Shown piece after piece: positions 15,839 through 25,575 of a DNA stretch of 64,000 nt. Position numbers and translations under genes: made by a program. The stretch is from Methylophilus sp. 42 (GTDB lineage Bacteria; Pseudomonadota; Gammaproteobacteria; Burkholderiales; Methylophilaceae). The notes beneath the pieces were generated by a model that saw only the letters and a list, made by a program, of their open reading frames with translations, had not been told where the DNA came from and searched no databases. Location of the stretch: the NCBI RefSeq assembly GCF_000384155.1, contig NZ_KB913031.1, forward strand, positions 2,239,092-2,303,091, given 5' to 3'. Position 1 is the first letter of the stretch. Each line of letters starts with the position of its first letter.

Positions 15839-17317
15839 ATGGTGATGGTGGACGCCATGCCCACAACAATCCGCACACGCCCAGGCCTTTGCTGTCTTTA
15901 TCACAGCCGTTTTACTAAAGATTTTTGCCAGCGCTGGTCACGCGCTTGCTTATACCTGCTAGGCCTGTGGCTGTCTGGTTGTGCATCAATTCCCGATGCC
16001 AAGCTGGCCCTCACTGAGATCAATACGCAAACACAGCCGATTACAGTCGTCACAGCCAAACAGGCCTTGCCACCGGGCAAGGTCGAGCAGGCCTTAAAAA
16101 AACTGTCGCCCGACGAAAGCATTCGTGCAGCACTTGCTGCACACCTTCAGGTGGAGCAGGCGATTGCGGGCAATAGCTTGTATGCCGATAACAAAGTCAC
16201 CTTACTGTTTAATGGTGAACTCACCTTCAGCAATATGCGTCAGGCCCTGGCAGGGGCACAACAATATATTCATCTGGAATACTTTACGTTTGAGGATGTC
16301 GACCTCGGCGGCATCACCTTACAGGCACTGCTATTGCAAAAACTGTCACAAGGAGTCAGCGTTCACTTGATCTACGACGCAATTGGCTCAGGCGATACGC
16401 CCCCTGCACTGTTTGAGATTTTGAAAAAAGCAGGCGCCAAAATCACGGTTTTTCATCCCGTACAAGCCAGCACACTGGCGCGAATCAATCAGCGCGACCA
16501 TCGTAAAATCATGATCGTTGATGGCAAGCTGGCTATCGTCGGCGGCGTCAATTTAAGCAAAACCTATCAAAGCAAGGGCTCGCTCAGATTCTTTAGCAAA
16601 CAAAAACTGCCGGACCTCAATCAGGCGGACTGGCGAGATACTGATGTCATGATCACTGGCCCGGTGGTAGCCAATATCCAGCAAGCGTTTCTCGACCACT
16701 GGGATGCTGCGCAGCCATTGGATACAAGCAGTTTCTTCCCACCGCTGGCCAAACAGGGAGGACAGTTCGTACGCGTGATCACCACGCCTGCCAGCAAACG
16801 CAAAAATACTGATTCGCCGTACTATCTGACCCTGATCGCCGCAATACAGCATGCAGAGCACCACATCATCCTGAATTCTGCCTACTTTGTACCAACCAGC
16901 GCGCAGGAAGAGGCCCTGGTCAACGCGGCTGACCGTGGCGTCAAAGTATCGCTACTGGTGCCCAGTTTCAGTGACTCTACACTCTCCATGAATGTGCAAC
17001 GCTCGCATTACAGCCACTTGCTCAAACATGGCGTCGAGATTTACGAGATGCAGGATCAGGTATTACATGCCAAAATGGTGTCTATTGATAGTGTCTGGTC
17101 AGTGATTGGCAGCTCCAATCTGGACTATCGCAGTGCGGGCATCAATGCCGAGATTGATGTAGTGATTTTGGGCAATGAAACGGCCAGCATGCTTGAACGC
17201 CGTTTTCAGCAAGATTTGAAGAATGCTGAAAAAATTGAACTGGAACAGTGGCAACGACGCCCGCTTTGGCAAAAATTCAAACAGCAGTCATCGCGTATTT
17301 TTGAAGGTATCCTGTAA
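15839..17317 (+). CDS. phospholipase D-family cardiolipin synthase-like protein
   Basis: This 492-aa protein has two HKD active sites: HRKIMIVDGKLAIVGG (about residue 221) and HAKMVSIDSVWSVIGSSN (about residue 406). This paired layout is that of bacterial cardiolipin synthases, which condense phospholipids at the inner membrane. The N-terminus has a hydrophobic stretch ending in LSGC (Cys about residue 48), which suggests a lipoprotein-like anchor. The region before it is long, so the true start could be one of the closely spaced ATGs at 15839, 15845 or 15857. It follows the CheY-like gene by 12 bases. Confidence 0.85.
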   Translation: MVMVDAMPTTIRTRPGLCCLYHSRFTKDFCQRWSRACLYLLGLWLSGCASIPDAKLALTEINTQTQPITVVTAKQALPPGKVEQALKKLSPDESIRAALAAHLQVEQAIAGNSLYADNKVTLLFNGELTFSNMRQALAGAQQYIHLEYFTFEDVDLGGITLQALLLQKLSQGVSVHLIYDAIGSGDTPPALFEILKKAGAKITVFHPVQASTLARINQRDHRKIMIVDGKLAIVGGVNLSKTYQSKGSLRFFSKQKLPDLNQADWRDTDVMITGPVVANIQQAFLDHWDAAQPLDTSSFFPPLAKQGGQFVRVITTPASKRKNTDSPYYLTLIAAIQHAEHHIILNSAYFVPTSAQEEALVNAADRGVKVSLLVPSFSDSTLSMNVQRSHYSHLLKHGVEIYEMQDQVLHAKMVSIDSVWSVIGSSNLDYRSAGINAEIDVVILGNETASMLERRFQQDLKNAEKIELEQWQRRPLWQKFKQQSSRIFEGIL

Positions 17318-17335
17318 ACGGATAAAGACACTGAC

Positions 17336-17815
17336 ATGATAGACAAGGACACCTGGGAATTACTGAGTTATGTCGTCACCGTCGTCGGCTTGCCGCTGGC
17401 GATTGTGACCTTTATGCTTGAGCAACGCAAAGAGCGTGAGAACGAAGACGAAGAGGTCTACCAGTTACTGGCAGACAACTATACCGACTTTTTAAAACTG
17501 GTCATGGCGCATCCTGACCTGCAACTGCGCTCGCATAGCGAGCCTTTAGTGATGACAGCCGAGCAGGAAGAACGCAAACTGGTGCTATTCGAAATCCTGA
17601 TTTCACTGTTTGAACGCGCTTATTTGCTGACCTATGACCCTGATATGCGTGGCAAACGCTTGCGGCGCTGGATGTCATGGGAAGACTATATGCGCGAGTG
17701 GTGCCTGCGTGAAGACTTTCGCCAGCACTTGCCCAGGTTGCTGGTCGGTGAAGATGCGGATTTCGTCGCCCATATTTCGCGCATTGCACAAGAAACCCGC
17801 TCAAACCACGCTTAA
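17336..17815 (+). CDS. uncharacterised single-span membrane protein
   Basis: I do not recognise this family. The 159-aa product has one N-terminal membrane helix (about residues 8-27, LLSYVVTVVGLPLAIVTFML). A charged helical cytoplasmic domain follows, rich in Glu, Arg and Trp (RWMSWEDYMREWCLREDF at about residues 110-127). It follows the PLD-family gene by 18 bases and is likely co-transcribed, so a role linked to the membrane or to that enzyme is possible but unproven. Confidence 0.7.
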   Translation: MIDKDTWELLSYVVTVVGLPLAIVTFMLEQRKERENEDEEVYQLLADNYTDFLKLVMAHPDLQLRSHSEPLVMTAEQEERKLVLFEILISLFERAYLLTYDPDMRGKRLRRWMSWEDYMREWCLREDFRQHLPRLLVGEDADFVAHISRIAQETRSNHA

Positions 17816-17838
17816 CGCTACCTACGATTAAAACACGC

Positions 17839-18717
17839 CTATTTCTTTAGCGGTGTCAGCTTAAATCCTGCCTGTTTAAAGGCTTGTAACAATCCACTTT
17901 GCCCCGCCAGGTGTGCGGCGCCAACCGCAATAAATACCGGGCGCTGCCTGGCCTGATCGATACTGCGTGCAGCCATTAGCACATTGCGCTCATCCAATAA
18001 CTTTACCCGCATGCGCTGCCACAAGGCGGCAGGCAAGATCCCGCGCGTCATGGCGTCATCCATATTAGCCACCTGCTCGGCATCCCCAGCCAGGTAAGCC
18101 TTCATCAGCCTTTCAAAATCGCCCTCTTTTTGCTTCTGGCTACGTTTGAGCACAGCCCGCAACATCAACAATTGCTCGTCCTGCGTCATGCCATCCATGA
18201 CGCCAAAATGTTCCTGCGGACTTTCCAGACCAAGTACCTGCTTATCCAGTTCCTCTGCTTTGGCTTTTAGTAGAAAATCCTGCGCGAACGGTGTTTGTGG
18301 CTTGGGCAGATCAAATATCACCGCCAGCAACCACGGTTTCATTTTAAGCACCCTATCCATCGGCATCACATGCATATCGGCCAGGCTGGCCACCTTATCC
18401 AGCTCGGCTTCAGACAAATACTGTTTCAGGCTACCTTGTGGCAATTGCAACAAAGATGCGGGCGGTGCGTCTGCCACCTCCAGCATAAATGCATCCACCT
18501 GTTTCAGTGCCTGCAACACCGCAGGGGAGAAATCAGTGACGCGATTGTCATCCGTGTGCATGGTCCCAAACAGGTAACTTACTTGTCCACCTGGGGATTC
18601 CAGCTGCCAAAACAGGCTTTTTTCAGCGGCATTGACCGGCTGGCCTAACAATAAAAATACCGCCGCCCACAACCATAACCCTTGCACCACATTCTTCATA
18701 TTTTTAGTCATCCACAT
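17839..18717 (-). CDS. TraB/GumN family protein
   Basis: This 292-aa secreted protein has a signal peptide ending at about residue 30 (QPVNAA). The TraB/GumN domain follows: SLFWQLESPGGQVSYLFGTMHTDD with the characteristic GTMH, a later ESPQEHFGVMDGMTQDEQL, and the closing RQRPVFIAVGAAHLAGQSGLL. The family has conserved GxxH motifs that suggest a metallohydrolase, but its substrate is unknown. It is convergent with the unknown gene at 17336. Confidence 0.85.
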   Translation of the reverse strand: MWMTKNMKNVVQGLWLWAAVFLLLGQPVNAAEKSLFWQLESPGGQVSYLFGTMHTDDNRVTDFSPAVLQALKQVDAFMLEVADAPPASLLQLPQGSLKQYLSEAELDKVASLADMHVMPMDRVLKMKPWLLAVIFDLPKPQTPFAQDFLLKAKAEELDKQVLGLESPQEHFGVMDGMTQDEQLLMLRAVLKRSQKQKEGDFERLMKAYLAGDAEQVANMDDAMTRGILPAALWQRMRVKLLDERNVLMAARSIDQARQRPVFIAVGAAHLAGQSGLLQAFKQAGFKLTPLKK

Positions 18718-18906
18718 TGGTTACTGCCCATTGCTTGCACAGGCAATCCCTATTGCCCGCCAGCCGATATCCTCTCATAGAAATGACACATTGCATGCCC
18801 TTTTTGCGCGCCTGCGCCGTATGGTATGCGCCCAAAGGTTGTCACTTATATGATACAGAGCTACCATGTGTTAAATAATATCAACAATATGCTCAGGGAG
18901 ACTGCC

Positions 18907-21381
18907 ATGCACCCGACCGACCAGACTGAAGACACCGACCCATATAAAACGCATTCTTTTGACGCGGTACTGGATGCGGAAATTCGTGGCATGGCGCATT
19001 TGCGTCAAGATATTCATCGTGAAAACCTCATTGGCCTGGCCTTTTCTGGTGGCGGCATCCGTAGTGCCACCCTCAACCTGGGTATCCTGCAAGGCCTGGC
19101 AAAGAAAGGCCTGCTTAATCAATTTGACTATTTGTCGACAGTGTCTGGCGGTGGTTATATCGGTGCCTGGTTTTCCAGCCTGATCAAACACAGCAATCAC
19201 GTCAATACCGTGCAGGCCGAGCTGGTGTTATCCACACAGCCACAAAGCCCGGTTACACGCCAGCTCACTGCCACTGAAAAAGCGATTCTCTGGTTACGTA
19301 GCTATAGCAATTACCTGACGCCCAAAACCGGTTTATTCACCGGCGACACCCTGGCGGCACTAGCACAATGGATGGCCAATACCTTACTTAACCAGGTACT
19401 CCTGCTCTGCGTGTTAATTGTGTTGATGATGACAGTGATCTTTTTCAGTCACTCGGAAATCCATGGCACTCTGTTGCCCGCATTCACACTGGATAGCGAC
19501 CTGTTGCGGCAACTGCTTGAAAATGCAGCGCAAACGATCTCAGGCAAAACAGGCATGGCCCTGGCGCTAATCAGCTTGGCCAGCTCATTCTACTTCAGTC
19601 GTCGCGACTGCCTCAGCACAGCACATGCGCTTTACCCTGTGCTGGCATTCTTATGCGGGGTGGCAGGATTCATCTTGCTGTTGTGGGGAATTCCCCAGTC
19701 AAGCTGGCAACAATTATTCACAACCTATGCAGTCGATCATGAGGCCAGCCATATCCAGCCCAACTATTGGATAGGCCTGGGCGTCCCGGTGATTTCACTG
19801 CTGATTTCTGCAGGACTGGTGGCCGCCATGGGCATAGGTGGGCGCTTAATAGAGGTGAGTACGCGTGAATGGTGGCACCGCATTGGCGGCATCAATATTG
19901 GTTTTTGTGTCATCTGGCTGGCGCTGTTTGGTTGCGCGCTGTACATCCCGGTGCTCATTCACCACTGGCTGGGTAGCCTGGGGACCACCGAGAAAAGTCT
20001 GACCGGGATTGGCTCCTGGTTGCTGGCCTTTTTCACCGCCAGGCTAGGTAAAAGCCGCGTCACCGGCACAGAGTCACCCAATAGCCTGAAAGGCACATTC
20101 ACCACCGCACTGCCCTATATTGTGGTCGCACTGATCCTGCTGGTATCCGGCTACCTGAGTTTCAGCCTATATATTTCACCGCACCGCGGCCTGTGGTTTG
20201 CCGCAGCCTTGTTCATCGTCGTTTTAGGCAGTTGGCGCATCGATATCAATGTGTTTTCCCTGCACAACTTTTACCGCAACCGCCTCACCCGTTGCTATCT
20301 GGGCGCCACCAACAACCATCGCAAACCCAACAGTTTTACCGGCTTTGATAATAACGATGATGTCACCATGTCTGCTTTGCGCGGACAACGGCCTACCCAT
20401 ATTGTGAACACGGCGGTCAATATCAGCGATGGCTCGCAACTGGCCTGGCAACAGCGTCAGGCCGCTTCATTTATGTTCAGCCCCTATTACTGCGGCTTTA
20501 AATTACCCGATACCGAAATCTGGTATGACACCCACCATTACACCAGTGAAGGCGGGCCAGAGCTGGGCAGCCTGGTGTCTACCAGTGGTGCGGCTGCCAG
20601 CCCGAATATGGGCTATCACACCAACCCGGTCATGGGCTTTATCATGACCATTTTCAATGCGCGTCTTGGGCGCTGGTTTGGCAACCCCTTGCATGAGAAT
20701 TACTTTAACAGGCTGCTCATGCAATTTAACTGCAAATTGAGGCTGCGCAACCCGCCACAGCGGCAATCACCGTTCTGGAACCTGTTTTACCTGATCAAAG
20801 AACTGATCACCAACACTGGCCCCACCTCAGGCTATTTGTATCTATCTGATGGCGGCCACTTTGAGAACCTGGGCATTTACGAACTGGTACGCCGCCGCTG
20901 CAAATTGATCGTTGCCATCGATGCTGGTGCTGATGGCTGCTATGAATTTGAAGACCTGGGCAATGCCATCCGTAAATGCAAAGTCGATTTCGGCATCACT
21001 ATCAAGCTGGACATCAACCCATTGTTACCAGTGAATGATTGCAAATATGGCTTGTTTAAATGCGGTGCCCGCCATTTTGCGATTGGCAGCATTGACTACC
21101 TGGGCGATGGCGATCCGGCACATATGGGCTACCTGGTGTATATCAAAAGCTCGCTAACTGGTGATGAACCTAGCGACCTGATCAATTTCAAACTGCAAGA
21201 GCCCAGCTTTCCTCACCACAGTACGGTAGACCAGTTTTTCAGTGAATCGCAGTTTGAGAGTTATCGCCGCCTGGGCGAACATATTGCGCAAAACCTTAAA
21301 CTGCCTGCCAGTCATCCGGATAAAATAGTGGCCGAGCAGATACAAACGCTATTACCAGGCCTGCTGGATAGTGCGACTTAA
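18907..21381 (+). CDS. membrane-embedded patatin-like phospholipase
   Basis: The 824-aa product starts at the ATG at 18907, which AGGGAGA precedes. The patatin oxyanion loop AFSGGGIRSATLNLGIL (about residues 43-59) and nucleophile elbow STVSGGGYIG (Ser about residue 80) come first. About seven to eight membrane helices follow over roughly residues 160-460. The domain then resumes, ending with the catalytic Asp motif LSDGGHFENLGIYELVRRR (about residue 648). The split of the lipase fold by a membrane block is the striking feature. It would hydrolyse membrane lipids in place. The PhoD-like gene follows 24 bases later. Confidence 0.85.
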   Translation: MHPTDQTEDTDPYKTHSFDAVLDAEIRGMAHLRQDIHRENLIGLAFSGGGIRSATLNLGILQGLAKKGLLNQFDYLSTVSGGGYIGAWFSSLIKHSNHVNTVQAELVLSTQPQSPVTRQLTATEKAILWLRSYSNYLTPKTGLFTGDTLAALAQWMANTLLNQVLLLCVLIVLMMTVIFFSHSEIHGTLLPAFTLDSDLLRQLLENAAQTISGKTGMALALISLASSFYFSRRDCLSTAHALYPVLAFLCGVAGFILLLWGIPQSSWQQLFTTYAVDHEASHIQPNYWIGLGVPVISLLISAGLVAAMGIGGRLIEVSTREWWHRIGGINIGFCVIWLALFGCALYIPVLIHHWLGSLGTTEKSLTGIGSWLLAFFTARLGKSRVTGTESPNSLKGTFTTALPYIVVALILLVSGYLSFSLYISPHRGLWFAAALFIVVLGSWRIDINVFSLHNFYRNRLTRCYLGATNNHRKPNSFTGFDNNDDVTMSALRGQRPTHIVNTAVNISDGSQLAWQQRQAASFMFSPYYCGFKLPDTEIWYDTHHYTSEGGPELGSLVSTSGAAASPNMGYHTNPVMGFIMTIFNARLGRWFGNPLHENYFNRLLMQFNCKLRLRNPPQRQSPFWNLFYLIKELITNTGPTSGYLYLSDGGHFENLGIYELVRRRCKLIVAIDAGADGCYEFEDLGNAIRKCKVDFGITIKLDINPLLPVNDCKYGLFKCGARHFAIGSIDYLGDGDPAHMGYLVYIKSSLTGDEPSDLINFKLQEPSFPHHSTVDQFFSESQFESYRRLGEHIAQNLKLPASHPDKIVAEQIQTLLPGLLDSAT

Positions 21382-21405
21382 GCCATACAAACATACGGAG
21401 CACGC

Positions 21406-23085
21406 ATGTCATCACACAATATTGTATTAGGGCCCTTGCTAGGGCTGGAGGGTGAGCACGACCAAGCCACCATCTACAGTGTTTGCTTTCTCTCAGAAAA
21501 CGACGTCAGCGCCGCCACCCTTGCTTATCGCATCGCCAAGCAAAGCTTGCGTAGCGAATTCACCTTGATCAGCAGCCTGGGGCGCGGCAAGTTCTGGCGC
21601 GCAGAAATCGCTATTCCGCTGACACCGCTAGACCAAGTCTGTGATTACCAGATTTTAATTGATGCACAACCGGCCAGTTACACACAAACGCGCAACGACC
21701 TGGTCACTGACTGGTCATTTTTTTGCCCGGCAGCCAAGCAGCAGGTACAACTGGCATTTGCGTCATGCAATGGATTTTCATCAGACAAGGTGCGCACACA
21801 ACATCCGGCGCCGATCGACTACCTGTGGCAACGTATGCAGCAACAGCAGGCCGCACATATGGCGGCCATGCCTTATACAGAAGTCGTCGATGCGCCTTAT
21901 GCGGCCCTGATCATGGGGGGTGACCAGATTTATGCCGACGCGATTTTCAATGAAAAGCAGCCTTTGTATGCCTGGTCACAAAAGCCATTGAAAGATCAAT
22001 TGTCTGCACCAGTGTCTGACACGCTCAGGCAGCGTATCGATAATTTCTACTTCGACACTTATCTCAGAAGCTGGACGCAATCAGCGGCTTTGCGTTACTG
22101 TCTGGCAAGTATTCCCAGCATCATGATGTGGGATGACCATGACATTATCGACGGCTGGGGCTCACAACCCTATCGCCTGGAAACCAGCCCGACCTACCAG
22201 GCCATGTTTGACAGTGCAAAAAAGTATTTCACACTGTTTCAATTGCGAGGGACCAACAACCGCGCCTTGCAGCAACGCACTGCCGCACCTGCGCATTTTG
22301 GCATGACCCTAAACTTCCGTGACTACGGCTTGCTGGTCATGGATAACCGTAGCCAGCGCACTTTGCACAACATTATGGGTAGTGGCAAACAAGACTTTAT
22401 TCAGGGCTTGGCCGATTTACAGGCAGACTGGCAAGCTGGCCAGAAGTTGCTGATACTGAGTGGCGTGCCTTTTCTTTACCGGCACTTTTCCGAAAGCGAT
22501 CACAATATCCGCCTCAGCATCCAGTTTGATGCCTATGACGATATGGCGGATCACTGGCGCTTCAGTACGCATTACGATGAAATGTGCAGCATTCTGCAAC
22601 GCCTGCTGCAGTTTCAAGCCGAGCTGCAAACTCAAGCCCAGACCAAAGTATTTATTATTTCTGGAGATGTGCATGTCGCTGCCAGCGGCACCTATCGCGA
22701 GCAACCTGGGCCTAACAACCAGTCAGGTCAGGGCAACCAAGCTGGTCTAGGCAACATCGTGCAATTGATTTCCTCAGGCATTGTGCATCCGCCGCCATTG
22801 AGCATGGAGCAATCAGTGATCCGGCTGGCCTCTAGCGTCACACAGCCGGATATTGACCTCGGCGGCGGTTGCGTATTGTCAGCCACGCTACGCAAAGACG
22901 CCGCCGGCAATCGCTTTTTATTCCATCGCAACTATGCCTGCATGCATGAAGGCAGCGACCACAAGGTGTGGGTCAACTGGCATTATGAAACCATAGATTT
23001 CCCGAATGCGAACGACCTGACCGCCCGTGCACAGAAACTGGCCAGCCCGATCCTGGGCTATCAAGTGTTAGGGCTGCCTTATTAG
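21406..23085 (+). CDS. PhoD-like metallophosphoesterase
   Basis: This 559-aa protein carries the PhoD-type metal site: [11 protein letters not shown] (about residue 169), [13 protein letters not shown] (about residue 243) and [14 protein letters not shown] (about residue 421). The N-terminal 110 residues form a beta-rich domain. No signal peptide is visible, unlike classical secreted PhoD, so it may be cytoplasmic. It probably acts on phosphodiesters. Its pairing with the patatin gene suggests that the two process lipid together. Its stop overlaps the stop of the convergent ygiQ gene by four bases. Confidence 0.85.
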   Translation: MSSHNIVLGPLLGLEGEHDQATIYSVCFLSENDVSAATLAYRIAKQSLRSEFTLISSLGRGKFWRAEIAIPLTPLDQVCDYQILIDAQPASYTQTRNDLVTDWSFFCPAAKQQVQLAFASCNGFSSDKVRTQHPAPIDYLWQRMQQQQAAHMAAMPYTEVVDAPYAALIMGGDQIYADAIFNEKQPLYAWSQKPLKDQLSAPVSDTLRQRIDNFYFDTYLRSWTQSAALRYCLASIPSIMMWDDHDIIDGWGSQPYRLETSPTYQAMFDSAKKYFTLFQLRGTNNRALQQRTAAPAHFGMTLNFRDYGLLVMDNRSQRTLHNIMGSGKQDFIQGLADLQADWQAGQKLLILSGVPFLYRHFSESDHNIRLSIQFDAYDDMADHWRFSTHYDEMCSILQRLLQFQAELQTQAQTKVFIISGDVHVAASGTYREQPGPNNQSGQGNQAGLGNIVQLISSGIVHPPPLSMEQSVIRLASSVTQPDIDLGGGCVLSATLRKDAAGNRFLFHRNYACMHEGSDHKVWVNWHYETIDFPNANDLTARAQKLASPILGYQVLGLPY

Positions 23086-25307
23086 CGGCCTGCGCCAGGT
23101 TTTCTGGCTTTGTGCTTATAAGCAGGATTCTTGGTCTGGTTAAAGCCTTTAGGCATGGCCTTGGCCTGGAAACGGCTGCCGTCGGACTGCACAATTTGCT
23201 GCAATACCGCAGGCTGATACGCCGGCACCAAATGCTTTTTACCATTACCAATTAAATCGGCACGGCCCATTTTCTTGAGCGCTTCACGCAGCATGGGCCA
23301 GTTTTGCGGGTCATGGTAGCGGATAAACGCTTTTTGCAATTTGCGGATGGTACCAGTTTTGGCGACTGGCACGTTCTCAGAGTCAGGGGTGACTTTGCGT
23401 AAGGGGTTTTTGCCACTGTGATACATGGCGGTGGCCATCGCCATCGGTGTCGGAGTGAAGGTCTGCACCTGGTCAAGGCGGAAATCATTGCGCTTGAGCC
23501 ACAATGCCAGGTTAATCATATCGTCATCTGTGGTGCCAGGATGCGCAGCAATAAAGTATGGAATCAAATACTGTTTCTTGCCTGCCTCGGCACTGAATTT
23601 TTCAAACATGCGCTTGAATTCATCATAAGCGCCCATGCCCGGCTTCATCATTTTGCTCAGCACGTTTTCTTCTGAGTGCTCAGGCGCAATTTTCAAATAG
23701 CCGCCCACATGATGCTGCACCAGCTCCTTGACATATTCCGGCGATTTCACGGCGAGGTCATAACGCAAGCCTGAACCAATGAGGATTTTTTTCACGCCAC
23801 GCAAATTACGCGCCTTGCGGTAAAGCTGGATCAGCGCTGAATGGTCAGTATTGAGGTTTTCGCACACGCCAGGATAGACGCAAGACAACTTGCGGCAGTT
23901 TTTCTCGATCTCTTCAGACTTGCAAGACAAGCGGTACATATTGGCCGTTGGCCCGCCGAGGTCAGAAATCACGCCAGTAAAGCCATCCACTTTGTCACGG
24001 ATTTCCTCGATTTCGCGCAAAACAGAGTCTTCGGAGCGGCTTTGAATAATACGGCCTTCATGCTCGGTGATCGAGCAGAAAGTACAGCCGCCAAAACAAC
24101 CACGCATGATATTGACCGAAAAACGGATCATTTCCCAGGCCGGGATATTGGCGTCTTTGTAAGCCGGATGTGGTTTGCGTGCATAAGGCAAGTCGTAAAC
24201 GTAATCCATCTCTTTGGTCGTGAGTGGAATCGGCGGCGCATTCAGCCACACTTCGCGGTTGCCGTGTCTTTGCACCAGCGCCCGCGCATTGCCTGGGTTA
24301 GCTTCCAGATGCAGCACGCGCGAAGCGTGCGCATACATCACCGGGTCACTCACCACCTCTTCATACGATGGCATGCGGATGACCTGGCGGTCACGCGGCA
24401 CTTTGCTGGCTTTAAGCGGTAAGGGCAGGCTGATGGTTGGCGCAGCCGCACTCGCTTCAGCGCCTTTTTCATCGGTCGCGCAGCTGGCATCGCCCTTGCC
24501 CATTTTCATGGCATAAGGGTCTTCGTGTTTCTCAACCACGCCTGGTCTATCCAAACGGGTGGAAGGCACCTCTAAAAAGTCATCCGGCACTTGTTTGCGG
24601 ATAAATGCCGTACCACGGATATCCTGAATCTCATGCACAGGCTCACCGCGTGCAATACGATGCGACAGCTCAACAATGGCACGTTCAGCATTGCCATACA
24701 GCAGAATATCGGCTTTAGAATCGATGAGGATGGAACGGCGTACTTTGTCCGACCAGTAATCGTAATGCGCAATACGGCGCAGGCTGGCTTCGATACTGCC
24801 AATCACCAGCGGCACATCTGCATAAGCCTCTTTACAGCGCTGCGAATATACCAGCACCGCGCGGTCCGGGCGTTTGTTGGCTTCAGCATTCGGCGTATAG
24901 GCATCATCAGAGCGAATTTTACGGTCTGCCGTGTAACGGTTGACCATGCTATCCATATTGCCAGCTGTCACGCCAAAATACAGATTAGGCTTACCCAACA
25001 CTTTAAAGGCCGCCGCTGACTGCCAGTCAGGCTGCGCAATAATGCCAACGCGAAAGCCTTGCGCCTCGAGCAAACGACCAATCAACGCTGCACCAAAACT
25101 GGGGTGGTCAATATAGGCATCCCCGCTCACCAGAATAATGTCGCAACTATCCCAACCCAGCGCATCCATTTCGGCGCGGCTCATCGGCAGCACAGGCGCC
25201 GTGCCAAAGCGTTTGGCCCAATACGGACGATAGCTGTTAACAGGTTTGGCTATAAGGGAGGTGTAGATTTCCACGCGGGTGACCAGCAATGCTTGAGAGT
25301 TGCGCAT
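23082..25307 (-). CDS. ygiQ: YgiQ family radical SAM protein
   Basis: This 741-aa protein has a B12-binding-like N-terminal domain, a radical SAM core with the [4Fe-4S] motif [18 protein letters not shown] (Cys at about residues 401-408), and a basic C-terminal extension ([23 protein letters not shown]). Length and motifs match the YgiQ family, which is widespread but has no proven reaction. It stands alone between the PhoD-like gene and the divergent cyclic-di-GMP gene. Confidence 0.92.
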   Translation of the reverse strand: MRNSQALLVTRVEIYTSLIAKPVNSYRPYWAKRFGTAPVLPMSRAEMDALGWDSCDIILVSGDAYIDHPSFGAALIGRLLEAQGFRVGIIAQPDWQSAAAFKVLGKPNLYFGVTAGNMDSMVNRYTADRKIRSDDAYTPNAEANKRPDRAVLVYSQRCKEAYADVPLVIGSIEASLRRIAHYDYWSDKVRRSILIDSKADILLYGNAERAIVELSHRIARGEPVHEIQDIRGTAFIRKQVPDDFLEVPSTRLDRPGVVEKHEDPYAMKMGKGDASCATDEKGAEASAAAPTISLPLPLKASKVPRDRQVIRMPSYEEVVSDPVMYAHASRVLHLEANPGNARALVQRHGNREVWLNAPPIPLTTKEMDYVYDLPYARKPHPAYKDANIPAWEMIRFSVNIMRGCFGGCTFCSITEHEGRIIQSRSEDSVLREIEEIRDKVDGFTGVISDLGGPTANMYRLSCKSEEIEKNCRKLSCVYPGVCENLNTDHSALIQLYRKARNLRGVKKILIGSGLRYDLAVKSPEYVKELVQHHVGGYLKIAPEHSEENVLSKMMKPGMGAYDEFKRMFEKFSAEAGKKQYLIPYFIAAHPGTTDDDMINLALWLKRNDFRLDQVQTFTPTPMAMATAMYHSGKNPLRKVTPDSENVPVAKTGTIRKLQKAFIRYHDPQNWPMLREALKKMGRADLIGNGKKHLVPAYQPAVLQQIVQSDGSRFQAKAMPKGFNQTKNPAYKHKARKPGAGR

Positions 25308-25526
25308 TTTACGCGTTAATTGATTGATTTGAAATCATTTTTCTTAAAAAAAATGAAGTGTTTTTGCCGTCACAATCACGCGAACGACTGAATTAGGTCT
25401 CGTCCGGAGAAAACACCACGCGCAAAACAAACTGTGTGCTGAATCAGACGCCCAACACGAAAAGACGGGCATTCGCCGTTAACAGGTGTATTTATGATTG
25501 CGGCGGCTGTTAAAGCCCTGTATAAC

Positions 25527-25553
25527 CACTCTCAAGAGTGGGGTATTTTTTTA
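25527..25553 (+). terminator. leader terminator before the GGDEF-EAL gene
   Basis: CCACTCT-CA-AGAGTGG followed by GGTATTTTTTT ends 22 bases upstream of the ATG at 25576. The upstream segment contains TTAACAG (about 25478) and CTGTTAA (about 25508), which could form a competing structure. A terminator placed inside a leader suggests attenuation. Confidence 0.55.
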
Positions 25554-25575
25554 CATAATAATTATTAAATTAACA

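Noticed and set aside
23841-24422. 193-aa open frame on the plus strand
   Set aside because: Antisense to the ygiQ radical SAM core; no family features.
25320-25575. GEMM-type c-di-GMP riboswitch before the GGDEF-EAL gene
   Set aside because: The conserved core and the A-rich bulges could not be matched; only an unspecific leader-terminator claim is kept.
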